NCBI GenBank assembly: GCA_900549405.1 | Contig: URNZ01000009.1 | Location: 1-46,232 of the forward strand | Direction of reading: 5' to 3' | Length of the DNA: 46,232 bases | DNA from: an uncultured Eubacteriales bacterium | Lineage (GTDB): Bacteria > Bacillota > Clostridia > Oscillospirales > Oscillospiraceae | Shown here: positions 1-8,025 of the stretch, piece after piece | Layout: the number at the start of each line of letters is the position of its first letter | Numbering within the stretch: position 1 is the first letter of the stretch | Notes under the pieces: model-generated | Database searches by the model: none | What the model saw: only the letters and a program-made list of their open reading frames with translations | Told to the model about the DNA's origin: nothing | Made by a program: the position numbers and the translations under genes

Positions 1-1147
1 CGAACTTCATGCTGCCCTCCTGAGTGAAGAACTCGTGCTCCGCCCCAAAGCGCAGGTCTTTCGCCACAGCGGCCAGGTCGCTGAGGGTGGTCAGGCCGTA
101 TTCCCGGGCCGCCTGAGCGGTGACGCCCACGGCATAGGTGTTGTTCAGGCCCACCTTGCCCAGCAGCCGCAGGCCATCCTCCGCCACTTGGGCATTCACA
201 TAGTCAAACAGGCTCTCCCCGGCAGGGATATCGGCGGTGTCCCGGCCCAGGAAGGTGGTGAGCACCGTGCCGTCATAGGTGAACATCAGATCGCAGCTGG
301 GAGAGGGGCCCCGCAGGGCATTATAGTTGTTCACCTGGGTCATCTGGTCCCGGATGTCTACGTTCAGGTCGGTCTGGTCCTCCACCAGCAGGCGGATGAT
401 GCGGTGCATCAGCTTCACCTCGGTGTAATCCCCGTCGTACAGCACCAGGGTCCCGGCGGCGCTTTGGGGCAGCAGGGGGAACAGGAGCAGTCCGGCGCAC
501 AGGGCGGCGCAGACCAGCCCGCCGGTCCAGCGGAGCCAGGAGGGCGCGGGCTTGCGCCACCGGCGGTCATTCAGCCGCCGCTCCGCCGCCGACAGGGCCA
601 GGTCTAAGATCAGCGCCATGACCATGAGGACAGCGGTGCCCTTCAGCATCAGGGGCAGGTCCTTTTGCCGAATCGCAGTGTAAAACACCCCGCCCAGGCC
701 GCCGCCACCCACAAAGGCGGCGAACACCGCCGTGCCGATGGCGTTGACGGCGGCGATGCGCACCCCGGTGAAGAGCATGGGCAGCGCCAGGGGCATCTCC
801 ACGTGGCGCAGGCGATAGGCCCGGGTCATGCCCATGCCGTCCCCCGCCTCTTTTAAATAGGCGGGGACCTGGGACAGCCCCAGGCTGGTGTTGCGCACGA
901 TGGGCAGCAGGGAATAGAGGGCCAGCCCCACCACCACCGTGGGCTTGCCCGGCCCCATGGCCACCATAATGACGCCCAGCAGAGCCAGGGCGGGGGTGGT
1001 CTGGATCAGGTCCACCAGGCGCAGAATGACCCGCCCCGCCTTGGGATAGAGGTAGGAGGCAAGCCCCAGGGGGACGCCCAGTCCCACGGCCAGGAGCATG
1101 GCGGCCAGGACCAGGGCCAGGTGGTCCCGCAGCATGAGCATGGTCAT
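1..1147 (-). CDS. Osmoprotectant ABC transporter permease/substrate-binding fusion (3' end outside window)
   Basis: My reading of the minus strand gives an open frame from ATG at 1147 to the window edge with no stop. The N-terminal ~210 residues are a hydrophobic binding-protein-dependent permease domain (several membrane segments, with the EAA-like stretch YLKEAGDGMGMTRAYRLR). A further hydrophobic segment follows, and then a periplasmic-binding-protein-like domain beginning around LVLYDGDYTEVKLMHRII and still open at base 1. This permease plus binding-protein layout is known for glycine betaine/choline/carnitine importers of the OpuB/OpuC/OpuF type. The start overlaps the stop of the preceding permease (ATGA), so the two are translationally coupled. 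The substrate is inferred from the family, not read from residues. Confidence 0.85.
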   Translation of the reverse strand, partial: MTMLMLRDHLALVLAAMLLAVGLGVPLGLASYLYPKAGRVILRLVDLIQTTPALALLGVIMVAMGPGKPTVVVGLALYSLLPIVRNTSLGLSQVPAYLKEAGDGMGMTRAYRLRHVEMPLALPMLFTGVRIAAVNAIGTAVFAAFVGGGGLGGVFYTAIRQKDLPLMLKGTAVLMVMALILDLALSAAERRLNDRRWRKPAPSWLRWTGGLVCAALCAGLLLFPLLPQSAAGTLVLYDGDYTEVKLMHRIIRLLVEDQTDLNVDIRDQMTQVNNYNALRGPSPSCDLMFTYDGTVLTTFLGRDTADIPAGESLFDYVNAQVAEDGLRLLGKVGLNNTYAVGVTAQAAREYGLTTLSDLAAVAKDLRFGAEHEFFTQEGSMKF

Positions 1148-1791
1148 CTCTCCGCCGCCCCCTTTCCGCCCCGCATTCCCCGGGGGACGACCCGCTTTTG
1201 CAGGGCGTCCACCAGGGAGCCAAGCAGGAACGCCAGCAGGGCCGCCGGGATGGCCCCCTGAAGGATGAGCACGTGGTTGTTGGAGCTGACGCCCTTATAG
1301 ATAAAGTCCCCCAGGCCGCCCTGGCCGATCATGGCGGCCAGCACCGCCCAGCTGACGGTGTACACCGTGGACATGCGCAGCCCGCCGATGATGGTGGGCA
1401 TGGCCAGGGGCAGCTCCACCAGCCGCAGCCGCTGGAACTGGTCCATGCCGCAGCCCCGGGCGGCCTCCTTATACTGGGGTTCCACCGCCGCCAGGCCCGC
1501 CACCGTGTTTTTCAGCACGGGGAAGGCGGCGTAGATGCTGAGGGCGGCCAGGACTGTAATGGGCCGCATCCCCAGCCACAGAAACAGCAGGCCGATGAAG
1601 ACGATGCCGGGCACGGTGTTCAGCACGGACAGGGCGGGCAGGACGAACCGGGCCGCCCGGGGGAACCGGGACAGGACGATGCCCAGGGCCACCCCCAGCA
1701 CAAAGCCCACCGCCACCGAGACCACCGTATAGCCCAGGTGGACGGCCACGGCCTGGAGGATGTCGCGGACGGTCTGCATGGTCATATCCAT
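1144..1791 (-). CDS. Osmoprotectant ABC transporter permease
   Basis: The protein is 215 aa, membrane-embedded, with about five to six hydrophobic segments and the permease EAA-type loop YKEAARGCGMDQFQRLRLVE near residues 125-145, where the ATPase docks. I start it at ATG 1791, which shares one base with the stop codon of the upstream ATPase (TGATG). Longer readings of this frame run through the ATPase gene and are not used. It should form the channel with the permease domain of the downstream fusion protein. OpuCB-like is the best family guess; the exact solute (betaine, carnitine, choline) cannot be told from the sequence. Confidence 0.85.
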   Translation of the reverse strand: MDMTMQTVRDILQAVAVHLGYTVVSVAVGFVLGVALGIVLSRFPRAARFVLPALSVLNTVPGIVFIGLLFLWLGMRPITVLAALSIYAAFPVLKNTVAGLAAVEPQYKEAARGCGMDQFQRLRLVELPLAMPTIIGGLRMSTVYTVSWAVLAAMIGQGGLGDFIYKGVSSNNHVLILQGAIPAALLAFLLGSLVDALQKRVVPRGMRGGKGAAER

Positions 1792-2903
1792 CACCCCCAC
1801 AGATGCTCCGCCATGGCGGCGGCCATAGAGGTCTTGGTGATGATGCCCGCCACCGTCTTGTCCGGGGAGAGGACCACCAGATAGGGGAAGCCGCTGGAGG
1901 CCAGCAGATCGAAGCAGTCCTTGGCGTTGTCCTCCGCGCCCACAGTAGGCGTGTTGTTCCGAACCAGGGGGCCGATGGTCTTGACCACGTGGCCGGTGAG
2001 GCGGATATCCGCGATGGACACCGTGCCCTGATAGCGCAGGGCCTCGTCCACCACCAGCAGAGTGTCCACGTTGTGGTGCTGCATCCGGCTGACGCACTCG
2101 TGGATGCCACGGTTCTGGTTGACGACGACCACGCCGGTGCGCATGACGTCGGCGGCGGTGAGGTCGGCGGGGGAGGGGCCGGAGACGTGGCTGCCCAAAA
2201 AGTCCCGCACCTGCTGGGTGGCGGGGTGCTCCAGCATCTCCTCCGGGGCGGCGGCCTGGACAATGTTCCCCCGGTCCAGAAAGACGATCAGGTCGGCCAG
2301 GTCCAGGGCCTCGTCCATGTCGTGAGTGACGAAGACGATGGTCTTGTTCAGCTTTTGCTGCAAGCGCTTGATCTCCAGCTGGAGGGAGCGGCGGGTCATG
2401 GGGTCCAGGGCGCTGAAGGGTTCGTCCATCAGCACCACCGGGGGCGAGGCGGCCAGGGCGCGGAGGATGCCGATGCGCTGCTGCTGGCCGCCGGACAGCT
2501 CCGAGGGGTATTTGTGGGCGTAGGATTCATAGGGCAGACCCACCATGTCCAGCATCCGGCGCACCAGGTCGTCATAGCCCTCCCGGGGCGCGCCCAGCAG
2601 CCGGGGCACAACGCAGATGTTCTGGGCCACCGTCATGTTGGGGAACAGGCCCACCTGCTGAATGACATAGCCAATACGGCGGCGGAGCTGATACCGGTCC
2701 GTCTTGGCCACGTCCTGGCCCCCCAGATAGATGTGCCCGCTGTCGGGCTGGATGAGCCGGTTGATCATCTTCAGGGTGGTGGTCTTTCCGCAGCCGGACG
2801 GGCCGATGAGGACGGCGAACTGCCCCTCTTTGATTTCAAAATTCAGGTCGTTTAAGATGGTCTGGTTTCCATAACGCAGGGATACATGCTCGAAGCGAAT
2901 CAA
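1791..2903 (-). CDS. Osmoprotectant ABC transporter ATP-binding protein with CBS domains
   Basis: This 370-aa ATPase energises the importer encoded just downstream. Walker A is GPSGCGKTT, the ABC signature is LSGGQQQR, and Walker B is VLMDEPFSALDP. The last ~120 residues look like a CBS pair, as in ProV/OpuCA/OpuA, where CBS domains sense ionic strength or nucleotides. I choose the rare TTG start at 2903 because an AGGAGG ribosome site sits 6 nt upstream (2910-2915) and the protein then begins with the usual IRFEHVSLRYG strand. The longer open frame to 3044 crosses the promoter. Operon order is ATPase, permease, permease/binding fusion, all overlapping. Confidence 0.9.
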   Translation of the reverse strand: MIRFEHVSLRYGNQTILNDLNFEIKEGQFAVLIGPSGCGKTTTLKMINRLIQPDSGHIYLGGQDVAKTDRYQLRRRIGYVIQQVGLFPNMTVAQNICVVPRLLGAPREGYDDLVRRMLDMVGLPYESYAHKYPSELSGGQQQRIGILRALAASPPVVLMDEPFSALDPMTRRSLQLEIKRLQQKLNKTIVFVTHDMDEALDLADLIVFLDRGNIVQAAAPEEMLEHPATQQVRDFLGSHVSGPSPADLTAADVMRTGVVVVNQNRGIHECVSRMQHHNVDTLLVVDEALRYQGTVSIADIRLTGHVVKTIGPLVRNNTPTVGAEDNAKDCFDLLASSGFPYLVVLSPDKTVAGIITKTSMAAAMAEHLWG

Positions 2904-3015
2904 AATGAACCTCCTTTTTGCGGGGAACACGGGGGAATAACGCCGTGAGCGCGGGCGATAAGGGTGTTCCGGGCCAGCAGACCAAAACAGGGTTTTGGTC
3001 AATTTGTATAAATCT

Positions 3016-3044
3016 ATTATACAGGATATGTTAAAAACCGTCAA
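3016..3044 (-). promoter_or_regulatory. Sigma-A-type promoter of the osmoprotectant ABC operon
   Basis: On the minus strand TTGACG (3044-3039) and TATAAT (3021-3016) are separated by 17 nt, about 115 bases upstream of the TTG start of the ATPase. The divergent gene at 3193 reads the other way. The remaining intergenic DNA holds an 11-bp-spaced direct repeat CTTTATAAA (3096-3104 and 3107-3115) of unknown meaning. Confidence 0.7.
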
Positions 3045-3192
3045 ATCAATAAACCGTAAAGAAAGTATGTCGAAATTGTGACGAAGGGGGCGGACCTTTA
3101 TAAAGTCTTTATAAAACCTTAAACTTCTTCCCGCTGGCTTCTTAACCTTCGTCTGTTACTATGGTGGCAGAAACACCAAGGAGGAGACGGAC

Positions 3193-4458
3193 ATGGAATG
3201 GATCGTGATGCTGATAAAGGCCCTGGCGGCCACTGCGGGAGGGCTGCTGGCCCTGTGGGGCGGATACTATCTGGTCAGCGGACTGATGTGCTGGAAGGGG
3301 CAGAAGCCCTTTCCCATCCGCCCGGCCCGGACGAAGTTCGCCGTGCTCATCGCCGCCCGGAACGAGGAGTTGGTCATCGGGCCGCTCATCAACAGTCTGC
3401 TGATGCAGGACTATCCCCCGGAGCGATACGACATCTGGGTCATCCCCAACAACTGCACCGACCACACCGCCCGGGCGGCTGCCGGGTTTGGGGCAAGGGT
3501 GCTGAAGTGTGACCGCCCGGTGAAGAGCAAGGGGGAGGTGCTCCGCTTTGCCTATGCCCGGCTCCGGGGCCGCCGGTATGACGCCTACTGCGTGTTCGAT
3601 GCGGACAACGTGGTGGACAGCCGGTTTCTGCGGGAGATGGACCTGGCCTGTCAGTCCGGGGCCGGGGCGGCCCAGGGCTATCGGGACAGCAAGAACCCCT
3701 ATGACACCCCCATGTCCGGCTGCTACTCCATCTATTATTGGATGATGGACCGGTTTTATAACCAGAGCCGGGCCGCTGTCGGCCTGTCTGCTATGATCAA
3801 CGGCACCGGCTTTATGGTGGCCGCCCGGGTGCTGGAGGGCATGGACGGCTGGAACACCCACACCCTCAGCGAGGACCTGGAGATGACCGTCCAGTGCGCC
3901 CTGGCGGGGGAGAAGGTGGTCTGGGTCCCCCGGGCCATCACCTATGACGAGCAGCCCCTGGACTATGCCGTGTCCGTGAAGCAGCGCCGCCGCTGGACCA
4001 GCGGGACCATTCAGGTGGCTGGGCGGTATCTGTCCCAACTTGGCCGGGGCGTGGAGCAGGGGAGCAGCCCTCTGGCCCTGGTCGACCTGGCCGCCCTGCT
4101 GGTGACGCCCTTCTATCAGGCGGCGGCCCTGGGCGGACTGATCCTGTCGTCGGTGTCTGCCGCCCTGGCCTGTCCCCGGGCGGAGCTGGCTCCCTGGGTG
4201 CTGCTGGCCGCCGTCCTCAGCCAGCTGGCAGGGATGATCCTGGGTTCCACCGCCGCCGCCGCCCTGGTGCTGACTCTGGAGGGCAAGTGGGACCGCCGCC
4301 TGCTGCCCGCCCTGGGGCTGTACGGCCTGTTCCTGCTGTCCTGGCTGCCCATCACCCTGGGCTGTCTGGTGAAGCAGACCACCCAGTGGGAGGAGATCCG
4401 CCACACCCGGAACGTCTCCCCCCAGCCCGCAGCCAGCCGGGCCTCTCTGGCCGGTTAA
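3193..4458 (+). CDS. Membrane glycosyltransferase family 2 protein
   Basis: The protein is 421 aa and starts at ATG 3193 behind AAGGAGG. It has one N-terminal membrane segment (about residues 8-33), then a GT-A catalytic domain with the nucleotide-binding start VLIAARNEE, DAD at 136-138 for metal/UDP-sugar binding, the acceptor motif SEDLEM and the QRRRW box (QxxRW) typical of processive GT2 enzymes. Three hydrophobic segments close the protein. This matches the IcaA/PgaC/cellulose-synthase-like layout, so it probably transfers sugar from a UDP donor to a glycan or lipid at the inner face of the membrane. No partner genes for a named polysaccharide lie nearby, so the product is unknown. Confidence 0.85.
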   Translation: MEWIVMLIKALAATAGGLLALWGGYYLVSGLMCWKGQKPFPIRPARTKFAVLIAARNEELVIGPLINSLLMQDYPPERYDIWVIPNNCTDHTARAAAGFGARVLKCDRPVKSKGEVLRFAYARLRGRRYDAYCVFDADNVVDSRFLREMDLACQSGAGAAQGYRDSKNPYDTPMSGCYSIYYWMMDRFYNQSRAAVGLSAMINGTGFMVAARVLEGMDGWNTHTLSEDLEMTVQCALAGEKVVWVPRAITYDEQPLDYAVSVKQRRRWTSGTIQVAGRYLSQLGRGVEQGSSPLALVDLAALLVTPFYQAAALGGLILSSVSAALACPRAELAPWVLLAAVLSQLAGMILGSTAAAALVLTLEGKWDRRLLPALGLYGLFLLSWLPITLGCLVKQTTQWEEIRHTRNVSPQPAASRASLAG

Positions 4459-4484
4459 ATACGATCACGACCTCTCCTGACTTT

Positions 4485-4527
4485 GGCCGCCGCACAGCTT
4501 TTTGTGCGGCGGCCGCTTTATTTTTAT
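4485..4527 (+). terminator. Intrinsic terminator after the glycosyltransferase
   Basis: GGCCGCCGCACA (4485-4496) pairs with TGTGCGGCGGCC (4503-4514) around a 6-nt loop and is followed by a T-rich run (GCTTTATTTTTAT). Confidence 0.85.
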
Positions 4528-4545
4528 CGCACAACAAAACATACG

Positions 4546-4574
4546 TTGAAAAAGCCGGAAAAATTCCGTATAAT
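4546..4574 (+). promoter_or_regulatory. Promoter of trmD
   Basis: TTGAAA (4546-4551), a 17-nt spacer and TATAAT (4569-4574) lie 83 bases upstream of the trmD start. This gives trmD its own transcript, separate from the glycosyltransferase. Confidence 0.7.
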
Positions 4575-4657
4575 GATAAGGACGCTGCCGGGACGCTCTG
4601 GCGGCAGAAGAACGCGAGAGAAAAAAGACAAGAAAAGATAAGGACGCTGGAAAGACC

Positions 4658-5413
4658 ATGTATCAGATCGACATTATGACCTTATTCCCCGATGTGGTGG
4701 GCGATATGCTGTGTGAATCGGTGCTGGGCCGGGGGCAGGAACGGGGCTATATCCGCATCGAGTGCCACCAGATCCGGGACTACACCAAGAACAAGCAGCG
4801 CCAGGTGGACAACTATCCCTACGGCGGGGGCCGGGGGGCGGTGATGCAGGCCGATCCCCTTTACAACTGCTGGCAGCACATCTGTGACCAGGCGGGGGAA
4901 CGGGTCCACACCATCTATATGTCCCCGGCGGGCAAGACCTTCACCCAGGCCGACGCCCGGCGGCTGAAGGCGGACTACTCCCGGCTGATCCTGGTCTGCG
5001 GCCACTACGAGGGCATCGACGAGCGCTTCATCGACGAGTGCGTGGACGAGGAGATCTCCATCGGCGACTTTGTGATGACCGGGGGAGAGATCCCCGCCAT
5101 GGCGGTGGCCGACGCGGTGTGCCGCCTGGTACCCGGGGTGCTGTCCGACCCCTCCTGCTATGAGAACGAGAGCCACTGGAGCGGCACGCTGGAGGCCCCC
5201 CAGTATTCCCGCCCGGAAGTTTGGCATGACCGAGCCGTGCCCCCCATCCTCCTGTCCGGCAACCACGCCAAGGTGGACCTGTGGCGGCGGAAGCAGTCTC
5301 TGCTGCGCACCCGCCAGCGCCGCCCGGACCTGTATGAAAAGCTGGAATTTACGGAGAAATCGGACAAAAAGCTGCTGGCGGAACTCCACCAGGAGCACCC
5401 GGAGCTGTTTTGA
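4658..5413 (+). CDS. trmD: tRNA (guanine-37-N1)-methyltransferase
   Basis: TrmD methylates G37 next to the anticodon using SAM, preventing +1 frameshifts. At 251 aa it is the usual length. It starts with the family signature MYQIDIMTLFP, contains NYPYGGGRGAVMQ, and carries the trefoil-knot SAM site LVCGHYEGIDERF followed by SIGDFVMTGGE. The ribosome site is weak (GGAAAG before ATG). Usually trmD sits in rpsP-rimM-trmD-rplS; here none of those neighbours is present and the gene has its own promoter, so it is detached from the ribosomal-protein cluster. The assignment rests on strong family motifs. Confidence 0.97.
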   Translation: MYQIDIMTLFPDVVGDMLCESVLGRGQERGYIRIECHQIRDYTKNKQRQVDNYPYGGGRGAVMQADPLYNCWQHICDQAGERVHTIYMSPAGKTFTQADARRLKADYSRLILVCGHYEGIDERFIDECVDEEISIGDFVMTGGEIPAMAVADAVCRLVPGVLSDPSCYENESHWSGTLEAPQYSRPEVWHDRAVPPILLSGNHAKVDLWRRKQSLLRTRQRRPDLYEKLEFTEKSDKKLLAELHQEHPELF

Positions 5414-5435
5414 CGTTAAGAAGCCAGACGGTCTC

Positions 5436-5464
5436 TTTACAAACGGGATAAAATATGCTATAGT
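5436..5464 (+). promoter_or_regulatory. Promoter of the DegV-family gene
   Basis: TTTACA (5436-5441), a 17-nt spacer and TATAGT (5459-5464) lie 46 bases before the chosen start of the DegV gene. Confidence 0.65.
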
Positions 5465-5510
5465 ACCCTACAAGATATAGTTTAAAAAACCATATTCGGA
5501 GATGATACGA

Positions 5511-6350
5511 ATGGGATTTAAGATCGTTGTGGACAGCTGCTGCGATTTGACCGGCCAGATGCTGAAGGACCCACGCTTCATAAAGGTGCCGCTGACCATC
5601 CGCTCCAACGGGAGCAGCTTTATTGACAACGAGACCTTTGACCAGGCCGATCTGCTGTGGGCCATGAAGCAGAGCGAGGAGGCCCCCTCCACCGCCTGTC
5701 CCTCCCCCCAGAGCTATCTGGATGCCTATCAGGGCCCGGAGGAGGAGGACGTGTATGTGGTCACCCTGTCCGCCCTGCTCAGCGGTTCCCACAACAGCGC
5801 CGAACAGGCCCGGATGCTGATGGAGGAAGATTACCCAAACAAGAATGTCTATGTGTTCAACTCCTGCTCCGCCTCCTCCGGCGAGGTGCTGGTGGCCCTG
5901 AAGGTCCGGGAGCTGGCCGAGAGCGGCGCACCCTTCAAGCATGTGGTGCGGGAGGTAGAGCAGTTCATCTATCAGATGCAGACCATGTTCGTGCTGGAGA
6001 CGCTGGAGAACCTGCGGAAAAACGGCCGTCTGACCCGCCTGCAGTCGGTGGTCACCGGAGCGCTGAAGATCAAGCTGCTCATGGGCGCTACGCCGGAGGG
6101 GGAGATCTGCAAGCTGGGGCAGACGCTGTCCATGAAGCAGGCCCTGTCCAAAATGGTGGACCGCATGGCAAGCGACCCAGCCCACGCCGGGCGCACCCTG
6201 GCGATCTGCCACTGCAACTGTCTGGACCGGGCTTTCCAGGTGAAGGCCATGGCCGAGCAGCGCTGCAAATTCGCCCACATCCTCATTCTGGAGGCCGGCG
6301 GCATCACCAGCGTCTATGCCAACGACGGCGGCATCGTGGTGGCCTATTGA
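5511..6350 (+). CDS. DegV-family fatty-acid-binding protein
   Basis: The protein is 279 aa. DegV/FakB proteins bind a fatty acid and present it to a FakA-type kinase for phospholipid synthesis. The N-terminal IVVDSCCDLT strand, the ACPSPQSYLDAY segment and the ALLSGSHNSA loop match the family's lipid-binding fold; C-terminal GGITSVYANDGG also fits. I prefer ATG 5511 over ATG 5502 because CGGAG at 5498-5502 is then 8 nt away instead of touching the start codon. No fakA lies nearby, so the partner must be encoded elsewhere. The fatty-acid role is from family knowledge. Confidence 0.88.
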   Translation: MGFKIVVDSCCDLTGQMLKDPRFIKVPLTIRSNGSSFIDNETFDQADLLWAMKQSEEAPSTACPSPQSYLDAYQGPEEEDVYVVTLSALLSGSHNSAEQARMLMEEDYPNKNVYVFNSCSASSGEVLVALKVRELAESGAPFKHVVREVEQFIYQMQTMFVLETLENLRKNGRLTRLQSVVTGALKIKLLMGATPEGEICKLGQTLSMKQALSKMVDRMASDPAHAGRTLAICHCNCLDRAFQVKAMAEQRCKFAHILILEAGGITSVYANDGGIVVAY

Positions 6351-6373
6351 CAAATTGCCCCCGATGGGGTTAC

Positions 6374-6418
6374 AAATAGAGGGCGGCCAGCTTTTTCGCG
6401 GCTGACCCTCTATTTTTA
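6374..6418 (+). terminator. Intrinsic terminator after the DegV gene
   Basis: AATAGAGGG (6375-6383) pairs with CCCTCTATT (6406-6414), with an inner GGCCAGC/GCTG stem and a following T-run. Confidence 0.8.
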
Positions 6419-6438
6419 TGCACCGGGAGGAAAACACG

Positions 6439-7023
6439 ATGACAATGACCAGACAGCAGGCATGGGAACTGCTGACCAAGTATAATCACGAGCCCTTTCA
6501 TCTCCGCCACGCCGTGACGGTGGAGCATGTGATGGGCTGGTACGCCCAGGAGCTGGGCTATGGAGACGAGAAGGAGTTCTGGTCCGTGGTGGGCCTGCTC
6601 CACGACCTGGACTTTGAGCAGTGGCCCCAGGAGCACTGTGTCAAGTCTCAGGAGCTGATGCGTCAGGCCGGAGTGGACGAGGCCATCATCCACGCCACTG
6701 CCAGCCACGGCTGGGGTCTGTGCGTGGACATCAAGCCCGAGCACGAGATGGAAAAGGTCCTTTATGCCGCCGACGAGCTCACCGGCCTCATCGGCGCGGC
6801 GGCCCTGATGCGCCCGTCCAAGAGCGTGGCCGACATGGAGCTGAAGTCCCTGAAAAAGAAGTATAAGGACAAAAAGTTCGCCGCCGGCTGCTCCCGCGAT
6901 GTCATTGCAAACGGCGCCCAGCTGCTGGGGTGGGAGCTGGACACCCTGCTGGAGCGCACCCTGAAGGCCATGCAGGCGGAGGAGGGGGCCATCGAGGCGG
7001 CTTTGGCTGAGGGGGAGAACTGA
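6439..7023 (+). CDS. HD-domain phosphohydrolase-like protein
   Basis: The protein is 194 aa. It shows the HD signature of metal-dependent phosphohydrolases: HLRHAVTVEHVM supplies the first histidine, LLHDLDFEQWP the HD pair, and ATASHGWG a later histidine. I start it at ATG 6439, 9 nt after GGGAGG, instead of the upstream ATG at 6418 that lies in the T-run of the preceding terminator. Substrate is unknown; relatives are annotated only as HD-domain proteins. It stands alone between two terminators with no obvious -35/-10 of its own, so read-through from the DegV gene is possible. Confidence 0.85.
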   Translation: MTMTRQQAWELLTKYNHEPFHLRHAVTVEHVMGWYAQELGYGDEKEFWSVVGLLHDLDFEQWPQEHCVKSQELMRQAGVDEAIIHATASHGWGLCVDIKPEHEMEKVLYAADELTGLIGAAALMRPSKSVADMELKSLKKKYKDKKFAAGCSRDVIANGAQLLGWELDTLLERTLKAMQAEEGAIEAALAEGEN

Positions 7024-7053
7024 AAAACCTGTTCTCGCTTCCGGAAACAGACA

Positions 7054-7099
7054 AAAAGCCGGACTGAATGGCACGCTTCGGTCATTCAGTCCGGCTTTT
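7054..7099. terminator. Bidirectional intrinsic terminator
   Basis: A 17-bp perfect stem, AAAAGCCGGACTGAATG (7054-7070) with its complement at 7083-7099, has A and T runs on both sides. It serves the HD gene (plus) and the convergent XRE gene (minus). Confidence 0.9.
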
Positions 7100-7159
7100 C
7101 CGTTTGATGGCGTTATGGGGTTGTTATGATATAGAACTGCTCTGCCCGGCGCAGGTCCA

Positions 7160-7654
7160 TCAGTCCTCTCTGAAGTATTCTGCCCACAGAATTATGACTC
7201 CGCCCGCTGAGATACAGGCGCTGAGCAGAAAAGGCACAATGATCCACGTTTTGAATAATGCCGTTCCATATCTGCCCCATGCAGTATACCATTCATTCAG
7301 GGAATCCGCATAAACGCCCGCACCGATCAATATGACGGCGAGTGCAATGAGGCCGATGACCAGCAGACACTTTCCAAAATAGATCCGCAGATGTTTGCGC
7401 TTTTCTTTTGCGGGGCCTGTCTGGATACCGGCCGGATTTTGTCCCGTCAGTGGTTCCTTGATCTCATCCAGCAAAAGATAGTCGGTGGATACCTGAAATA
7501 ATCTGCTGAGTTGAACGATCTTCTCTGTGTCCGGTACTGCTTCGCCCGTCTCCCAGCGAGAAACGGCCTGACGGGATATGTTCAATCTCGTCGCCAGAGC
7601 TTCCTGCGACAGCCCGGCCTTTTTCCGGCAAAACGATATTTTGGTTCCGATCAT
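7160..7654 (-). CDS. XRE-family regulator with C-terminal membrane segments
   Basis: The protein is 164 aa. Residues 1-65 form a Cro/C1 helix-turn-helix (AGLSQEALATRLNISRQAVSRWETGE is the recognition region, described here as two overlapping motifs AGLSQEALATRL and NISRQAVSRWE). After a short linker come two hydrophobic segments (about 100-120 and 132-155). Start ATG 7654 follows AAGGAGG with 9 nt spacing; a longer open frame upstream lacks a ribosome site. Membrane-tethered XRE proteins of this shape are common in Clostridia and mostly uncharacterised. It is divergent from the riboswitch-controlled decarboxylase genes but separated by about 140 bases from that promoter. Confidence 0.8.
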   Translation of the reverse strand: MIGTKISFCRKKAGLSQEALATRLNISRQAVSRWETGEAVPDTEKIVQLSRLFQVSTDYLLLDEIKEPLTGQNPAGIQTGPAKEKRKHLRIYFGKCLLVIGLIALAVILIGAGVYADSLNEWYTAWGRYGTALFKTWIIVPFLLSACISAGGVIILWAEYFRED

Positions 7655-7792
7655 CCTGCGTGACCTCCTTTTGACACCGTCTATTTTACACGGAATCAGC
7701 GGGAAATGCCACCATGTCAACTTTGAATTTCCGCAATTCCAGGTTGCACACGTGATTTTTCGTGGAATATGCCCCGGAAAGAAAAACTTTCC

Positions 7793-7822
7793 TTGACATC
7801 TGCGGCCCAACTGTGGTATTAT
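7793..7822 (+). promoter_or_regulatory. Promoter of the riboswitch leader
   Basis: TTGACA (7793-7798), 18 nt and TATTAT (7817-7822) place the transcript start near 7829, just before the aptamer-like sequence. Confidence 0.8.
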
Positions 7823-7831
7823 TGTTCATAA

Positions 7832-7930
7832 CAAAGGGGAGTAGTCGGCGCACGGTTTTGTGCGCGGCCGAGCCAACAAGCATGGCGGACCGTATGCGTC
7901 CGGCCTGGCTTTGCCTGAAATGACCAGACC
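7832..7930 (+). promoter_or_regulatory. yybP-ykoY-like (Mn2+) riboswitch aptamer candidate
   Basis: The leader opens with AAAGGGGAGTAG, the hallmark 5' strand of yybP-ykoY aptamers. A stem (CGGCGCAC with GTGCGC..GCCG) follows, then GCCAACAAGC pairing region with GGCTTTGCC, a small stem GGACC..GTCC, and the 3' element CCAGACC. A strong terminator begins immediately afterwards, which suits a metal-triggered antitermination switch. The known ligand of the class is Mn2+. I identified it by eye from conserved blocks; a covariance search against RF00080 would settle it. The regulated genes encode a sodium-pumping decarboxylase subunit pair rather than the usual Mn exporter. Confidence 0.6.
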
Positions 7931-7965
7931 TGCGTTCCTGTCACCGGGAACGCAGGCCTTTTTTC
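7929..7965 (+). terminator. Riboswitch expression-platform terminator
   Basis: CCTGCGTTCC (7929-7938) pairs with GGAACGCAGG (7947-7956), followed by CCTTTTTTC. Its 5' arm overlaps the last bases of the aptamer candidate (CAGACCT), so aptamer folding and termination can compete. Confidence 0.85.
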
Positions 7966-8025
7966 ATTCTGGCCAGGTACTGCTCGCCGAAAAAACAAGA
8001 AACAAGAAAAGAAAGAGGGATGTCT

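Noticed and set aside
1144..2263. Long alternative frames over the ABC transporter genes
   Set aside because: They overlap the Walker and permease motifs in other frames and are GC-rich shadows.
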